Under the pieces are notes generated by a model. The model worked only from the letters and a program-made list of their open reading frames with translations, had not been told where the DNA came from and did no database searches. 64,000 nucleotides of DNA from Sideroxyarcus sp. (GTDB taxonomy: Bacteria > Pseudomonadota > Gammaproteobacteria > Burkholderiales > Gallionellaceae): assembly GCA_030652215.1 (NCBI GenBank), contig JAUSBC010000018.1:1-64000 (forward strand). The letters run 5' to 3'. The position numbers and the translations under genes were made by a program. How positions within the stretch are numbered: the first letter of the stretch is position 1; the number at the start of each line of letters is the position of its first letter. Of this stretch, positions 54,582-64,000 are shown piece by piece.

Positions 54582-54954
54582 TTATTTCTCCAGTAATTTT
54601 CGCCGTATTCGTTCAGGCGTCTATCGAGACAAGTGATGCGGGTTGACTTTGGAATATGCGGTGACGTAACGCCGCCTGGTGGCGGGCTGATTGCAGCGGT
54701 GGCGCGTTCGTATCGTTCGCAACGCACGCGTTACTGCATCCTTCATTTGAAGCATGTTGCCGAATGGGAGCCAAGATTGTTGTATTTGGTATTGCGAAAC
54801 GCGATTCTATACTACCTGCGCGCCATTCAAACAGCATGCCCGGTTCTATATATATGCAATTTGGCTATATAGCGGCCGAAGCGGGGTGGCATTCCACTTT
54901 CGGGAATGTGGATATACCGGATTCGCGTTGGCGAAGAGTCAGGACAAAGTATGT
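54582..54954. other. Non-coding gap upstream of lpdA
   Basis: 373 bases between the lpdA start and the 3' end of the chemoreceptor gene, with no supported gene. It includes an AT-rich dyad CTATATA-n13-TATATAG (54846-54872) and a short dyad CATTCC/GGAATG (near 54889-54906). The lpdA promoter must lie here on the minus strand, but I cannot place it with confidence. Confidence 0.5.
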
Positions 54955-56559
54955 CTAGACCTTGAATATCGCCACGGCATCCCTGACTTCCACCGCTTTG
55001 GCTTCCAGGTCGTTCGCGAGCGACAGCAGGCTTTGCGCGGCGCCGGAGTTTTCTTCGGACATCTGCGCCACGCTTTCGGTATTTTTTGCCAGATCGCTGG
55101 AAGCGACGTTTTGTTCGACCAGTGCCGCGGAAATGTCGTCGATGACGCCGGTCACTTCGCCGAAGCTGTGCCGGATGGCGGCGATGGAACTCTGCACGGT
55201 TTCGGCATCGGCCACGCCCTGGCGCGTCGTTTCCACCACCTTTGCCATGCTTTCCAGCGCATGGCTCACCATTTCGTTGATCTTGCCGGACATCTGGTTG
55301 ATCTCGTTGGTGGCGTTGCCGGTGCGTTCCGCGAGCTTGCGCACCTCGTCCGCCACCACCGCAAACCCGCGCCCCTGCTCGCCGGCGCGTGCCGCTTCGA
55401 TAGCCGCATTCAGTGCCAGCAGGTTGGTCTGGTCGGCGATCTCCTTGATGACCTGGACCACGTTGACGATGCGCGTCGCGTCTTCGCCCAGTCGCGACAC
55501 TTGGGCGGAGGCGGCCTGGATTTCCTGGGCGGTGGTCAGCAGGCCGGCAACGGTTTTGTCGACCACCTGCGTGCCCTGTTCCGCGTTGTTGCGCGAGGAA
55601 TCCGCGATCTGCCTGGCGTTGCTGCCCTGGTCGCTGATGTGCGAGGTCGAGACGCTCACTTCCTCAATTGCTGCCGCCATGCTGCTCACCGCATCCGACT
55701 CGTGGTTTACGTTGTCGGTGATTTGTTTGGCGGCAACTGCCAGGCTGTGCGCCATGTCTTCGAGCTGTTTGGCCTGCGTCTTGATCTGGGTGACCATTTT
55801 GCCGAGGCTGGCTTGCATCTGGTATGCGTGCGCCAGCAGGCTGCCTTGCACAGGCACATTGCGCGGTTGTTGTGAAAAATCGCCGGCGGCCATGGTGTTG
55901 ACTACATCCGCCACGTCTTTCGGTTCGCCGCCCAGTTGGCGCAGCACGTTGCGCGTGATGCCCATTCCGATAAAGATTGCCACGGCCATGATAACGGCTC
56001 CCGTGATGAGCAGGGTGGCAACGGTGCTGTCGAATACCGATTCGAATTTCTCAGAAGCTGCAACGGTCTCCTTATCCATCGACTCGCATATCTTGTTCAT
56101 GCTATCGGCCATCAGTTGAATTTTTGTGTCGATTTTGTCGTCGACAGCAGTGATCGCGGCGGCATTTCTGTCTGCAACACGTATCAACGGCAGCATTTCT
56201 TTTTCGTAGATCGTCACGAAATCGTTGAATGCCTGGTGTGCCTCGCGGACATTAGCTCTTTCGGCATCCGAATCCACCGCATCCTCGACGATTTTGAGTT
56301 CCTTCTCGGCGTATAACTTCCCTTCCTGCCAGTCCTTGGCGCTTTCCGCCGGATTATTGTTGATCACGCTGTCGGCCACGATCTGGTACAGCACGGCTCC
56401 GACATGCGAAGCGTCAGCGGCCTCTTGGCTGGCCTTGGCCCGGACATTTGCCTCTTTCTCCAGGTCATGCAACTTACTCATGCCAAGCCACGACAACAGG
56501 ATGATGGCCAGTATGGAAACGGCAAATACTGCGATCAACAAATACATTTTCCTGACCAT
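54955..56559 (-). CDS. Methyl-accepting chemotaxis protein
   Basis: 534 residues: membrane helix (about 5-25), four-helix-bundle periplasmic sensor (about 30-190), second helix ([19 protein letters not shown]), HAMP, then the signalling hairpin whose tip is [30 protein letters not shown]. There is no C-terminal NWETF-type pentapeptide for CheR/CheB tethering. GAGGAG stands 7 bases before ATG 56559. No chemotaxis operon is adjacent; ligand unknown. Confidence 0.95.
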   Translation of the reverse strand: MVRKMYLLIAVFAVSILAIILLSWLGMSKLHDLEKEANVRAKASQEAADASHVGAVLYQIVADSVINNNPAESAKDWQEGKLYAEKELKIVEDAVDSDAERANVREAHQAFNDFVTIYEKEMLPLIRVADRNAAAITAVDDKIDTKIQLMADSMNKICESMDKETVAASEKFESVFDSTVATLLITGAVIMAVAIFIGMGITRNVLRQLGGEPKDVADVVNTMAAGDFSQQPRNVPVQGSLLAHAYQMQASLGKMVTQIKTQAKQLEDMAHSLAVAAKQITDNVNHESDAVSSMAAAIEEVSVSTSHISDQGSNARQIADSSRNNAEQGTQVVDKTVAGLLTTAQEIQAASAQVSRLGEDATRIVNVVQVIKEIADQTNLLALNAAIEAARAGEQGRGFAVVADEVRKLAERTGNATNEINQMSGKINEMVSHALESMAKVVETTRQGVADAETVQSSIAAIRHSFGEVTGVIDDISAALVEQNVASSDLAKNTESVAQMSEENSGAAQSLLSLANDLEAKAVEVRDAVAIFKV

Positions 56560-56743
56560 GTCCTGCTCCTCGAATGGATGTCGTGATGAATGCATTGCCG
56601 GCCGGGCATACCGGGTCTTGGCAGCGCGAGCTGTCTGTCCTATAGATTTGCGTCTGTTTTGTATGAAACTTTAGGAAATTTGTCGGATTACCCGCGTTAC
56701 GCCCAGGTTAATTGCGGCCTGCGTTTGCGGCAGGAGTCGCACC

Positions 56744-57979
56744 CTAGAGAGCGATCTCCAGGCGGGTGCCTGCGACCCAGGCATCGCGCAATGCCGGGTC
56801 CATGTTCGGGTTGTGGATAAGCTGCAAGTCGGGCTGAATGGCCAGCCACGGCAGCAGTTGCGCGCGGTAGGTGAGTTCGATTGCCGTCTCGGATGCTTCG
56901 GATGCATTTGACATCCGGTACTTGGCGCTGGCATGGCTGACGGTGACGGCAATGCCGGCGGCATCTTCGCCGCGTCCGTCGAACAAGCCCAGATAGTTAA
57001 ATCCGATACTGCCCGAACAGTCGGACTGGTAGACATCGCGGTTGACCATGCCGAAGCGAACGAAACCGGAAAGTCCCTGTTCGGGATCGCCCGCTTCGGC
57101 CAGCAGCGTGCGCTCGGCGAGGAAATAGACGCCCCGGTCGGCCCGTCGCAGCGGCTCGCCCTGCGTATCCGTTTCGCTCAGGTCGTCGACGCGCGCGGTG
57201 TAGCGCCACAGCCCGATGGCGGTTTTGCCGGCGGATGCCGCGGGCGTGTAGGCAAACTCGGCGATGGCGAAGGTGCCGTCGCCGTCGCCCAGCCGGATAT
57301 GCGTACCATGCGCGTTGTCCGGATCGCCGGGCACGCCGTCGGTCAGCGCGGCTTGCAGGTAAAAACTGTTGCCGCTGTATTTCGCGCGCATGCCCAAAGC
57401 GCCCATGGGGAAGATTGGCGGACCGTTGCGGCCGGTCTGCGACATTTCGGTGCTCATGCCGTAAGGCGGTTGCAGGAACAAACCGGAGGTGTCGGTGACG
57501 TAGAACTCAGAATCCACCGCATACAGTCCGCCCAGCAGCGAGAGGGCGTCATCGTCGGAGTTCTTTTGCAACCAGACCTGGTAGAAATGGCTGGTGCGCG
57601 TGCCGGTTTCGATGTTGCTGACGCCGGAGAAGCTGCCGGTGTAGTTGTTGATGGATTGGGCGCCGTGCTGAATGTGGTACTGAATGAATGCGCTGGAATT
57701 TCCCCAGCCGGCGAGTTTGCCCAGATCGAGGTTGAAGGCAGCCTCGCTGTTCATGAGCCAGGCGGAGCCGCGGGCAATGCCGCCGGCCACGTTGGCCAGC
57801 AAGTCGCTCTTGTGGGTCAGGTCGACGGCGATGCCGCGTTCGCACAAACTGGCGCGTCTGCCGGACCAGTCGCCGCTCAGTGTCGCGGATTTGAAATCCC
57901 CGCAGGCGTCGCCAGCCTGAGCGGGGGAAGCCAGCAACGTGGCCAGCAATGCGGTCGTCGTGCGTGCGGTCTTAAGCAA
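56744..57979 (-). CDS. OprB-type carbohydrate-selective porin
   Basis: 411-residue outer-membrane barrel with signal peptide ([18 protein letters not shown]) and the OprB start [21 protein letters not shown]. The sequence continues with alternating beta strands and ends in a strand finishing with Leu (AGTRLEIAL). It should admit sugars or related small solutes. The only suitable start is TTG at 57979, with AAGGAAC about 8 bases upstream. It lies 50 bases from the proA 3' end on the same strand. Confidence 0.88.
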   Translation of the reverse strand: MLKTARTTTALLATLLASPAQAGDACGDFKSATLSGDWSGRRASLCERGIAVDLTHKSDLLANVAGGIARGSAWLMNSEAAFNLDLGKLAGWGNSSAFIQYHIQHGAQSINNYTGSFSGVSNIETGTRTSHFYQVWLQKNSDDDALSLLGGLYAVDSEFYVTDTSGLFLQPPYGMSTEMSQTGRNGPPIFPMGALGMRAKYSGNSFYLQAALTDGVPGDPDNAHGTHIRLGDGDGTFAIAEFAYTPAASAGKTAIGLWRYTARVDDLSETDTQGEPLRRADRGVYFLAERTLLAEAGDPEQGLSGFVRFGMVNRDVYQSDCSGSIGFNYLGLFDGRGEDAAGIAVTVSHASAKYRMSNASEASETAIELTYRAQLLPWLAIQPDLQLIHNPNMDPALRDAWVAGTRLEIAL

Positions 57980-58031
57980 TCTTGAGTTCCTTCTTTTTCT
58001 TGTTGTATTCCGGTCAAGCCCTGCGCTGCGT

Positions 58032-59291
58032 TCAGAGCCTGATCTGCCCGTTACCCAGCACGATGTATTTCTGCGAGGTCAGGCCTTCCAGTCCGACCGG
58101 GCCGCGCGCGTGGATCTTGTCGGTGGAGATGCCGATCTCTGCGCCCAGGCCATATTCGAATCCGTCCGCAAAACGCGTGGAGGCGTTCACCATCACACTG
58201 GCCGAATCCACCTCGCGCAGGAAGCGCATGGCTTTGCTGTAGTTCTCGGTGACGATGCTGTCGGTGTGCTGCGAGCTGTAGGTGTTGATGTGCGCGATGG
58301 CCTCGTCCAGGTTTGCCACCACGCGGATGCTCAGGATGGGGCCGAGATATTCGGTGCGCCAGTCTTCCTCGGTCGCCGCTTTCATCTGCGCCACCAGCTT
58401 GCGCGCGGTCTCATCGCCGCGCAACTCGACGCCTTTGTGCAGATAGAGATCGCACAGTTCGGGCAGCACTTTCGCCGCAACCTCCGCGTTCACCAGCAGC
58501 GTTTCCATCGCGTTGCACACGCCGTAGCGGTGGGTCTTGGCATTGTCGGCAATGCGGATGGCTTTTTTCAGGTCGGCCTCGTCGTCGATGTACACATGGC
58601 AGATGCCGTCCAGGTGCTTGATGACCGGCACCTTGGCGTCGGCGGAAATGCGCGCGATCAGGCTTTTGCCGCCGCGCGGCACGATCACGTCCACATATTC
58701 TTTCATGGTGATGAGTTCGCCCACGGCGGCGCGGTCGGTGGTGTTCACCACCTGCACCGCCGTTTCCGGCAAGCCCGCTTCGCGCAGACCCTGATGCACG
58801 CAGGCCGCGATGGCCTGGTTGGAATGGATGGCTTCCGAGCCGCCGCGCAGGATGCAGGCGTTGCCGGATTTCAGGCACAGGCCGGCCGCGTCCGCCGTTA
58901 CGTTGGGGCGCGATTCGTAGATGATGCCGATCACGCCCAGCGGCACGCGCATCTTGCCGACCTGGATGCCGGACGGGCGGAATTTCATGTCGCTGATCTC
59001 ACCGATGGGGTCGGGCAGAGCCGCGATCTGGCGCAGGCCTTCGGCCATGGATTTCACCGTTTTCTCGGTGAGCGCGAGGCGGTCGACGGAAGCCGCGTCC
59101 AGACCGTTCGCTTTGGCGGCGGCCACGTCCTTTGCGTTCTCGGCGATGAGCTTGGCGCTGTTGAGCAGAATGGCGGTGGCGATGTTTTCCAGCGCGTGAT
59201 TCTTGGCGTTGGTGTCGGCCTGCGCCATGCGGCGCGAGGCGGCGCGGGCGGCCTGTCCGACGGAATTCATGTATTGCCTGATATTTTCCAT
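58032..59291 (-). CDS. proA: ProA, gamma-glutamyl phosphate reductase
   Basis: 419-residue NADPH-dependent enzyme of proline synthesis (glutamyl-5-phosphate to semialdehyde). Aldehyde-dehydrogenase fold with [11 protein letters not shown] and the nucleophile Cys in [12 protein letters not shown]. Of three in-frame ATGs, 59291 gives the usual family length; 59306 and 59336 are longer alternatives. It is divergent from trpC; proB is not in the window. Confidence 0.95.
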   Translation of the reverse strand: MENIRQYMNSVGQAARAASRRMAQADTNAKNHALENIATAILLNSAKLIAENAKDVAAAKANGLDAASVDRLALTEKTVKSMAEGLRQIAALPDPIGEISDMKFRPSGIQVGKMRVPLGVIGIIYESRPNVTADAAGLCLKSGNACILRGGSEAIHSNQAIAACVHQGLREAGLPETAVQVVNTTDRAAVGELITMKEYVDVIVPRGGKSLIARISADAKVPVIKHLDGICHVYIDDEADLKKAIRIADNAKTHRYGVCNAMETLLVNAEVAAKVLPELCDLYLHKGVELRGDETARKLVAQMKAATEEDWRTEYLGPILSIRVVANLDEAIAHINTYSSQHTDSIVTENYSKAMRFLREVDSASVMVNASTRFADGFEYGLGAEIGISTDKIHARGPVGLEGLTSQKYIVLGNGQIRL

Positions 59292-59340
59292 GTTGACTGG
59301 TCTCATGAAAGAGGCGCGCATTTTAGCATTCCGCATGCGC

Positions 59341-59346
59341 TAGAAT
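59341..59346 (+). promoter_or_regulatory. -10-like TAGAAT before trpC
   Basis: TAGAAT 27 bases before the trpC ATG, in the short space between the divergent proA and trpC starts. No leader peptide or attenuator is visible. Confidence 0.4.
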
Positions 59347-59372
59347 GCCGGCCTTATACAAGAAAGCACAGC

Positions 59373-60188
59373 ATGTCAGACATTCTGAACAAGATACTGG
59401 CAGTCAAGAGCCAGGAAGTTGCGGCGGCCCTGTCCGCCAAGCCGTTGCCGGTGATACGCGCCGAAGCGGAGCAGGCCGCCGCCCCGCGCGATTTCGTCGG
59501 CGCCATCCGCGCCAAGATCGCGGACGGCCAGCCGGCGGTGATCGCCGAGATCAAGAAAGCCAGTCCCAGCAAAGGGGTCATCCGCGAAGACTTTCGTCCG
59601 GCGGAGATTGCGCACAGTTATGCGCAACACGGCGCGGCCTGCCTGTCGGTGCTGACCGACGAGCAATTCTTTCAGGGCAGCGCGGAGTATCTGCAGCAAG
59701 CGCGCGCCGCGTGCAGCCTGCCGGTGCTGCGCAAGGATTTCATGATGCACGAGTACCAGGTCTACCAGTCGCGCGCGATGGGGGCGGATGCCATTCTGCT
59801 GATCGCCGCGTCGTTGACGCTGGGCCAGATGAGGAAACTCGAAAAGCTCGCGCACAAGCTGGAGATGGCGGTGCTGGTGGAAGTGCACGACGGCAAGGAA
59901 CTGGAGGTTGCGCTGCAACTCGCGACGCCGCTGATCGGCATCAACAACCGCAATCTGCGCACTTTCGATGTCAGCCTGCAGACCACGCTCGATCTGCTGT
60001 CGCAAATCACCGCATCCGAGCGCGGGCAGGATCGCATCGTCGTCACCGAAAGCGGTATCTTTACTGCGGCGGATGTCGGGCGCATGCGCGAGCACGGGGT
60101 ACATGCCTTTCTGGTCGGCGAAGCTTTCATGCGTGCGGAAGAACCCGGGGAAGAATTGTCCAGGGTGTTTGCGGGTGTGCATCCGTAA
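59373..60188 (+). CDS. trpC: TrpC, indole-3-glycerol phosphate synthase
   Basis: 271-residue TIM-barrel that closes the indole ring in tryptophan synthesis. Motifs [37 protein letters not shown] and [11 protein letters not shown] are intact. It stands alone here: trpD, usually upstream in betaproteobacteria, is replaced by the divergent proA. The ATG at 59373 fits the family N-terminus ([12 protein letters not shown]). Confidence 0.96.
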   Translation: MSDILNKILAVKSQEVAAALSAKPLPVIRAEAEQAAAPRDFVGAIRAKIADGQPAVIAEIKKASPSKGVIREDFRPAEIAHSYAQHGAACLSVLTDEQFFQGSAEYLQQARAACSLPVLRKDFMMHEYQVYQSRAMGADAILLIAASLTLGQMRKLEKLAHKLEMAVLVEVHDGKELEVALQLATPLIGINNRNLRTFDVSLQTTLDLLSQITASERGQDRIVVTESGIFTAADVGRMREHGVHAFLVGEAFMRAEEPGEELSRVFAGVHP

Positions 60189-60230
60189 TCACAGCCGGTT
60201 CAACACATTACTATTTATTAAGGTGACATC

Positions 60231-62132
60231 TTGAGTGCAATCCTCCCTTCGGAACTTTCTTTCGTAACCAGGCATGCGCCGTTCGACCGCATGGAACTTC
60301 CGCATGTGCTGTGGATGCTGGAACGCATGGACGTCGGCTATTACGCCTCGGGTGAGGTAATCGTTTCTCCGGAGCAGGGGCCGGTGGACCGGTTTCTGGT
60401 GATCAAGCAAGGCAAGGTGCACGGCGAGCAAAGCGTTGCGCACGCTTCCGAGACGGATACCTGGCTGGAACTGGCCGAGGGGGAGTGCTTTCCGCTGGGT
60501 GCGCTGCTGGCTAACCGCCGCGTGGCGAGCGTGTATCGCGCGGGCAGCGACACTTTCTGCTACGAACTGCCTGCGGATGATTTCCGGGAACTGATCGGCA
60601 TGAGCGCCGCGTTTCGCGATTTCTGCACGCGCCGCATCGCCAACCTGCTGGAGCATTCCAAACAGGTCATCCAGGCGCAGTACAGCAATTCCAGCGTCGA
60701 ACAGCAATCGCTCGCCAGCCCGCTGTCCGCAATTGTCCGGCGCGAGCCGGTGTCGTGCTCGCCCGAGACGACCGTCCGGCAAGTGCTGGAAGTCATGCGC
60801 GAACAGCGCATCGGCTCCATGGTGGCGGTGGACGAAAAAGGCCGCCCGCTCGGCATCATGACGCTGCACGACGTGCTGGATCGTATCGCGATACCGCAGA
60901 TCGACCTCGACCAGCCGGTCATCCGGGTGATGAGTACGCGCCTGTCCACTTTGCCCCCGCATGCGCTGGCGCACGAGGCGGCGCTGATGATGGCCAAGCA
61001 CGGTTTCCGCCATGTGCTGGTGGTGGAGAACGGAAGGCTGGTCGGGCTGGTGTCGGAGAAGGATCTGTTCGCCTTGCAACGGGTCGGCCTGCGCCAGATC
61101 GGTTCGGCCATACGCCACGCGGAATCGGCGGAAGTGCTGCAGCAGGGGGCGGCGGATATCCGCCGCATGGCGCACAACATGATGGCGCAGGGCGTGGCGC
61201 CGGAGCAATTGACGCAGTTCATTTCCGCGTTCAACGATCTGCTCACCACGCGCGTGGTGGATCTGGAATGCAAGGCCAGCGGCCTGCTGGGCACGAGCCT
61301 GCATAACGGCATGTGCTGGATGGCGCTGGGCTCGGAGGGGCGCTTCGAGCAGACGCTGAACACGGACCAGGACAACGCCATCGTTTTCGACGTGCCCGAA
61401 GGCATGACTGCGGACCAGGTGCGCGAGAAGCTGCTGCCGGTGGCGCAGCGCATCAACGAGACGCTGGCCTTGTGCGGGTTTCCGCTGTGCAAGGGCGAGA
61501 TCATGGCGAGCAATCCGAAGTGGTGCTTGTCGCTGGAGGAGTGGAAGCACACCTTCAACGGCTGGATAAGCGGCGGTTCGCCGGAATCCCTGTTGCACGC
61601 GTCCATTTTCTTCGACTTCCGGCCGCTCTACGGCGCGCAGCATCTGGCCGAAAATCTGCGCAACTGGCTGGGGCGGACCGCCAGCGAGAATAGCCGTTTC
61701 CTGCACATGATGGCGGCGAATGCGCTGCGCAATCGCCCGCCTCTGGGCGTGGTGCGCGACTTCGTGCTGGGCAAGGGCAATATGCTGGATCTCAAAATGA
61801 ACGGCATCACCCCGTTTGTGGATGCGGCGCGCATTTTTGGCCTGGCTGCCGGTGTGACACACACCAATACGATACAGCGCCTGCGCATGAGTGCTTCCAA
61901 AATGAACCTGCCCCTTGCCGAGATTGACGCATGGATCAACGCATTGCTGTTCATTCAGGTGCTGCGCCTGCGTCACCACGACGAGTCGAGCATGCAGGGC
62001 AAGAACGACGAAGCCATGGACAACAAGATCGATCCGGAAAAGCTCAACGAGCTGGATCGGCGCATTCTGAAGGAAGCTTTCCGTCAGGCGCGCAAATTGC
62101 AGTCGCGTCTGGCACTGGAGTACCGGCTTTGA
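60231..62132 (+). CDS. cNMP-binding/CBS/DUF294 putative nucleotidyltransferase
   Basis: 633 residues with a TTG start (AAGGTG 7 bases before). Order: cyclic-nucleotide-binding-like domain (about 15-140), a CBS pair (about 165-285), then a DUF294 nucleotidyltransferase-like domain with GSEGRFEQTLNTDQDNAIVF and a helical DUF294 C-terminal domain. This resembles GlnD-type regulatory transferases, but the substrate is unknown. Its clustering with an exonuclease, DUF4212 and a solute:sodium symporter recurs in many proteobacteria and suggests control of the transporter. Confidence 0.9.
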   Translation: MSAILPSELSFVTRHAPFDRMELPHVLWMLERMDVGYYASGEVIVSPEQGPVDRFLVIKQGKVHGEQSVAHASETDTWLELAEGECFPLGALLANRRVASVYRAGSDTFCYELPADDFRELIGMSAAFRDFCTRRIANLLEHSKQVIQAQYSNSSVEQQSLASPLSAIVRREPVSCSPETTVRQVLEVMREQRIGSMVAVDEKGRPLGIMTLHDVLDRIAIPQIDLDQPVIRVMSTRLSTLPPHALAHEAALMMAKHGFRHVLVVENGRLVGLVSEKDLFALQRVGLRQIGSAIRHAESAEVLQQGAADIRRMAHNMMAQGVAPEQLTQFISAFNDLLTTRVVDLECKASGLLGTSLHNGMCWMALGSEGRFEQTLNTDQDNAIVFDVPEGMTADQVREKLLPVAQRINETLALCGFPLCKGEIMASNPKWCLSLEEWKHTFNGWISGGSPESLLHASIFFDFRPLYGAQHLAENLRNWLGRTASENSRFLHMMAANALRNRPPLGVVRDFVLGKGNMLDLKMNGITPFVDAARIFGLAAGVTHTNTIQRLRMSASKMNLPLAEIDAWINALLFIQVLRLRHHDESSMQGKNDEAMDNKIDPEKLNELDRRILKEAFRQARKLQSRLALEYRL

Positions 62133-62165
62133 TTCAGGAGTTGAAAATTGCTCTTCACGTTTATC

Positions 62166-62189
62166 CTTTCTCCCGCGAGCGGGAGAGAG
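62166..62189. repeat. Short palindrome before the exonuclease gene
   Basis: CTTTCTCCCGC-ga-GCGGGAGAGAG is an 11-bp-arm hairpin with one mismatch, followed by AGTTAGAGAGAGGG. It lacks a T run, so it is not a standard terminator. The purine-rich tail resembles fragments of larger dispersed repeats. Confidence 0.55.
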
Positions 62190-62237
62190 TTAGAGAGAGG
62201 GAAAAGAGCATGTCGAAATCGACAATAAGGAAATGCC

Positions 62238-62939
62238 ATGCTCGCTAGTCTGCAGCGCTGGTTCGCACCCAAGCCGCGGCTGACTGCGGAGCAGGAAGCG
62301 CGACTGGCGGCCTGGATTGCGTTGCCGGCGGTGGATGCTAAAGCCAGCCACTTGCGCTGCGTGGTGGTCGACGTTGAAACGACGGGTCTGAACCTGATGA
62401 CCGACACCCTGATTTCCATCGGTGCAGTGGCTGTGGTGAATGGGCGCATTGCGCTGGGCGACAGTTTTTACGTGGTGCTGCAGCAACGCGAGGCCAGCCG
62501 CAAGGAGAATATCCTGATACACGGCATTTCCGGCACCGTGCAGCGCGAAGGCGCGGACCCCGTCGAGGCGCTGCTCGCGTTTCTCGAATTCATGGGCAAA
62601 TCGCCGCTGGTTGCTTTCCACGTGACGTTCGACGAAACCATGATTCGCCGCGCCCTGCGGCAATATCTGGGCCTGAAGCTCAAGCACCTGTGGGTGGATC
62701 TGGCCTATGTAATGCCCGCCCTGTATCCGCCTCTGGCGTACAGTCATCGGGTGCTGGATGACTGGATCGGGCGCTTCAACATCCGCATCCAGGTCCGGCA
62801 CAATGCCCTGGCAGACGCGCTGGCGACCGCGCAACTGCTGCAGGTCGCACAGGCCTGTGCGCATAAGAAAGGCATTTCGAGCATCGCCAGCCTGCGCGAT
62901 CTGGAGCTGCAGCAGCGCTGGGTGAACGGCGTAAGCTGA
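62238..62939 (+). CDS. DnaQ-like 3'-5' exonuclease domain protein
   Basis: 233 residues with the DEDDh exonuclease pattern: VVVDVETTGLN (ExoI, Asp and Glu), FHVTFDETMIRRAL (ExoII) and VRHNALADALATAQLL (ExoIII, His and Asp). It resembles polymerase III epsilon-like proteins but lacks the polymerase-binding tail. AAGGAAA is upstream of the ATG. It sits between the DUF294 gene and the DUF4212/symporter pair. Confidence 0.9.
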   Translation: MLASLQRWFAPKPRLTAEQEARLAAWIALPAVDAKASHLRCVVVDVETTGLNLMTDTLISIGAVAVVNGRIALGDSFYVVLQQREASRKENILIHGISGTVQREGADPVEALLAFLEFMGKSPLVAFHVTFDETMIRRALRQYLGLKLKHLWVDLAYVMPALYPPLAYSHRVLDDWIGRFNIRIQVRHNALADALATAQLLQVAQACAHKKGISSIASLRDLELQQRWVNGVS

Positions 62940-63114
62940 ATGTAAGCTACCTGAAGTAACCTGCCTCCCGTGGTAAATGGGTGTCGGGTTGTCAATTCCG
63001 ACCAAATCGGTTGTATCGGGGGGTGTCGCAGACACTTGCCTGTTGCGGCACGCGTGCCGGCAGGTGTCCTTGATATGGATCTAAATAATTAGAAGTAATT
63101 CATAGGAGAACGCA

Positions 63115-63369
63115 ATGGACAAAAGCGGCGAGGCCTATTGGAAGGCTACGTTGGGTTTGCTGACCAAGATACTGGTAGTCTGGTTTCTGGTCTCTTTCGG
63201 TGCAGGCATCTTGTTTGTCGACATGCTGAACGGCATACATCTGGGCGGTTACCCGCTGGGCTTCTGGTTTGCCCATCAGGGATCGATGTACATTTTCGTG
63301 GCGCTGATTTTTATCTACGCCAAGAAGATGGGCGAGATCGATCGCAAATTCGACGTGCACGAAGATTAA
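63115..63369 (+). CDS. DUF4212 small membrane subunit (symporter partner)
   Basis: 84 residues with two membrane helices (LLTKILVVWFLVSFGAGILFV; GSMYIFVALIFIYAKKM) and the family motif GGYPLGFWFAHQGS. DUF4212 proteins are regularly encoded just before an SSS-family symporter and are thought to be its small subunit. AGGAGA precedes the ATG; the symporter starts 9 bases after its stop. Confidence 0.93.
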   Translation: MDKSGEAYWKATLGLLTKILVVWFLVSFGAGILFVDMLNGIHLGGYPLGFWFAHQGSMYIFVALIFIYAKKMGEIDRKFDVHED

Positions 63370-63378
63370 GGGGACAAC

Positions 63379-64000
63379 ATGGATCTGCAAACAACTATCT
63401 ATCTGGTGGTGGGCGCGAGCTTTGCGCTTTACATCGGTATCGCCTTCTGGGCGCGTGCCGGTAGCACCAGCGAATTCTACGTGGCGGGCGGCGGTGTTGG
63501 CCCGCGTGTGAACGGTATGGCGACAGCGGCCGACTGGATGTCGGCTGCGTCCTTCATCTCCATGGCGGGCTTGATTTCCAACATGGGTTACGGCGGCGGC
63601 CTGTTCCTGATGGGCTGGACCGGCGGCTACGTGCTGCTGGCCCTGTTGCTGGCACCGTACTTGCGCAAGTTCGGCAAGTTCACTGTGCCGCAGTTCATCG
63701 GCGACCGTTTCTACTCGAAATCGGCTTCCACAGTGGCGGTGGTCTGTCTGCTGACAGCTTCGCTGACCTATGTGATCGGCCAGATGACCGGCGTCGGCGT
63801 GGCGTTCTCGCGTTTCCTGGGCGTTTCCAGCGAAACCGGCATTTACGTCGGTATGGGCATCGTGTTCGTGTACGCCGTGCTCGGCGGCATGAAGGGCATC
63901 ACCTACACCCAGGTTGCCCAGTACGTCGTGCTGATTTTCGCTTACACCGTTCCGGCGGTTTTCATCTCCATGCACCTGACCGGCAATCCGATCCCGCAAC
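63379..64000 (+). CDS. Sodium:solute symporter, SSS family (3' truncated)
   Basis: The first 207 residues are in the window. They start [19 protein letters not shown] with AAGGGGAC upstream and show the SSS-family pattern [23 protein letters not shown] and [12 protein letters not shown], with at least five membrane helices. Members paired with DUF4212 are often annotated as acetate or short-chain acid permeases (ActP-like), but the solute is not proven. The coding frame runs off the end. Confidence 0.93.
   Translation, partial: MDLQTTIYLVVGASFALYIGIAFWARAGSTSEFYVAGGGVGPRVNGMATAADWMSAASFISMAGLISNMGYGGGLFLMGWTGGYVLLALLLAPYLRKFGKFTVPQFIGDRFYSKSASTVAVVCLLTASLTYVIGQMTGVGVAFSRFLGVSSETGIYVGMGIVFVYAVLGGMKGITYTQVAQYVVLIFAYTVPAVFISMHLTGNPIPQ

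Noticed and set aside
54764-54958. Small open frames in the gap upstream of lpdA
   Set aside because: They lack ribosome sites, start in AT-rich sequence with unusual codons, and resemble no family.

Overview
This window looks like a chromosomal segment of a betaproteobacterium. It is GC-rich, has many ATGA start/stop overlaps, and carries the block his genes - HIT - tat - htrA - nif3 - petABC - sspAB - rpoH, an order I associate with that class. The mix of bc1 complex, many sensory proteins and abundant intergenic palindromes would fit a Gallionellaceae/Nitrosomonadales type organism, but the family is an inference. I see no rRNA, tRNA, CRISPR array, prophage or intact insertion sequence.

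Layout. 1-2600: end of a histidine operon (hisA partial, hisF, hisI, hisE) and a HIT protein. 2616-5587: tatA and tatC without tatB, an HtrA-type protease, and a Nif3 protein. 5629-6857: two membrane proteins on the minus strand. 7309-9885: the cytochrome bc1 operon petABC, whose Rieske subunit is a presumed Tat substrate. 10018-11954: sspA-sspB facing rpoH. 12130-20957: glyA, nrdR, the riboflavin genes (ribD, ribE, a ribBA whose second domain has lost its zinc cysteines, ribH), nusB, thiL, pgpA and a thermonuclease. 21220-23927: small conserved proteins, a RIO-type kinase and a 23-residue lysine-rich peptide. 24183-30500: a signalling operon (multi-REC hybrid kinase, CheR, REC-PAS-kinase-REC). 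30653-34050: oxidative pentose phosphate genes zwf / gnd-pgl. 34267-39072: a CNNM/CorC-type protein, a YgjP-type metalloprotease and a PAS-GGDEF-EAL protein. 39396-42289: a restriction-modification island (Eco29kI-like GIY-YIG nuclease, C5 methyltransferase, endonuclease III-like glycosylase) bracketed by long inverted repeats. 42357-49034: DEAD-box helicase, orphan radical SAM/SPASM enzyme, lpxH, cyclophilin, and two secreted proteins with related C-termini. 49195-54581: glnS, a universal stress protein, a disrupted cysS and lpdA. 54955-60188: chemoreceptor, OprB porin, proA, trpC. 60231-64000: a cNMP/CBS/DUF294 protein, an exonuclease, DUF4212 and a sodium:solute symporter cut by the window end.

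The two most striking points are these. (1) cysS, normally essential, has an in-frame TAG at codon 35, directly before its HIGH motif. (2) Palindromic elements of at least seven different sequence types are scattered through the window. One is an exact 72-bp, 24-codon insertion in cysS, and another forms the linker of lpdA. The others sit in intergenic gaps, in one case nested inside each other. Together they suggest a genome invaded by several small non-autonomous palindromic elements that sometimes become protein sequence.
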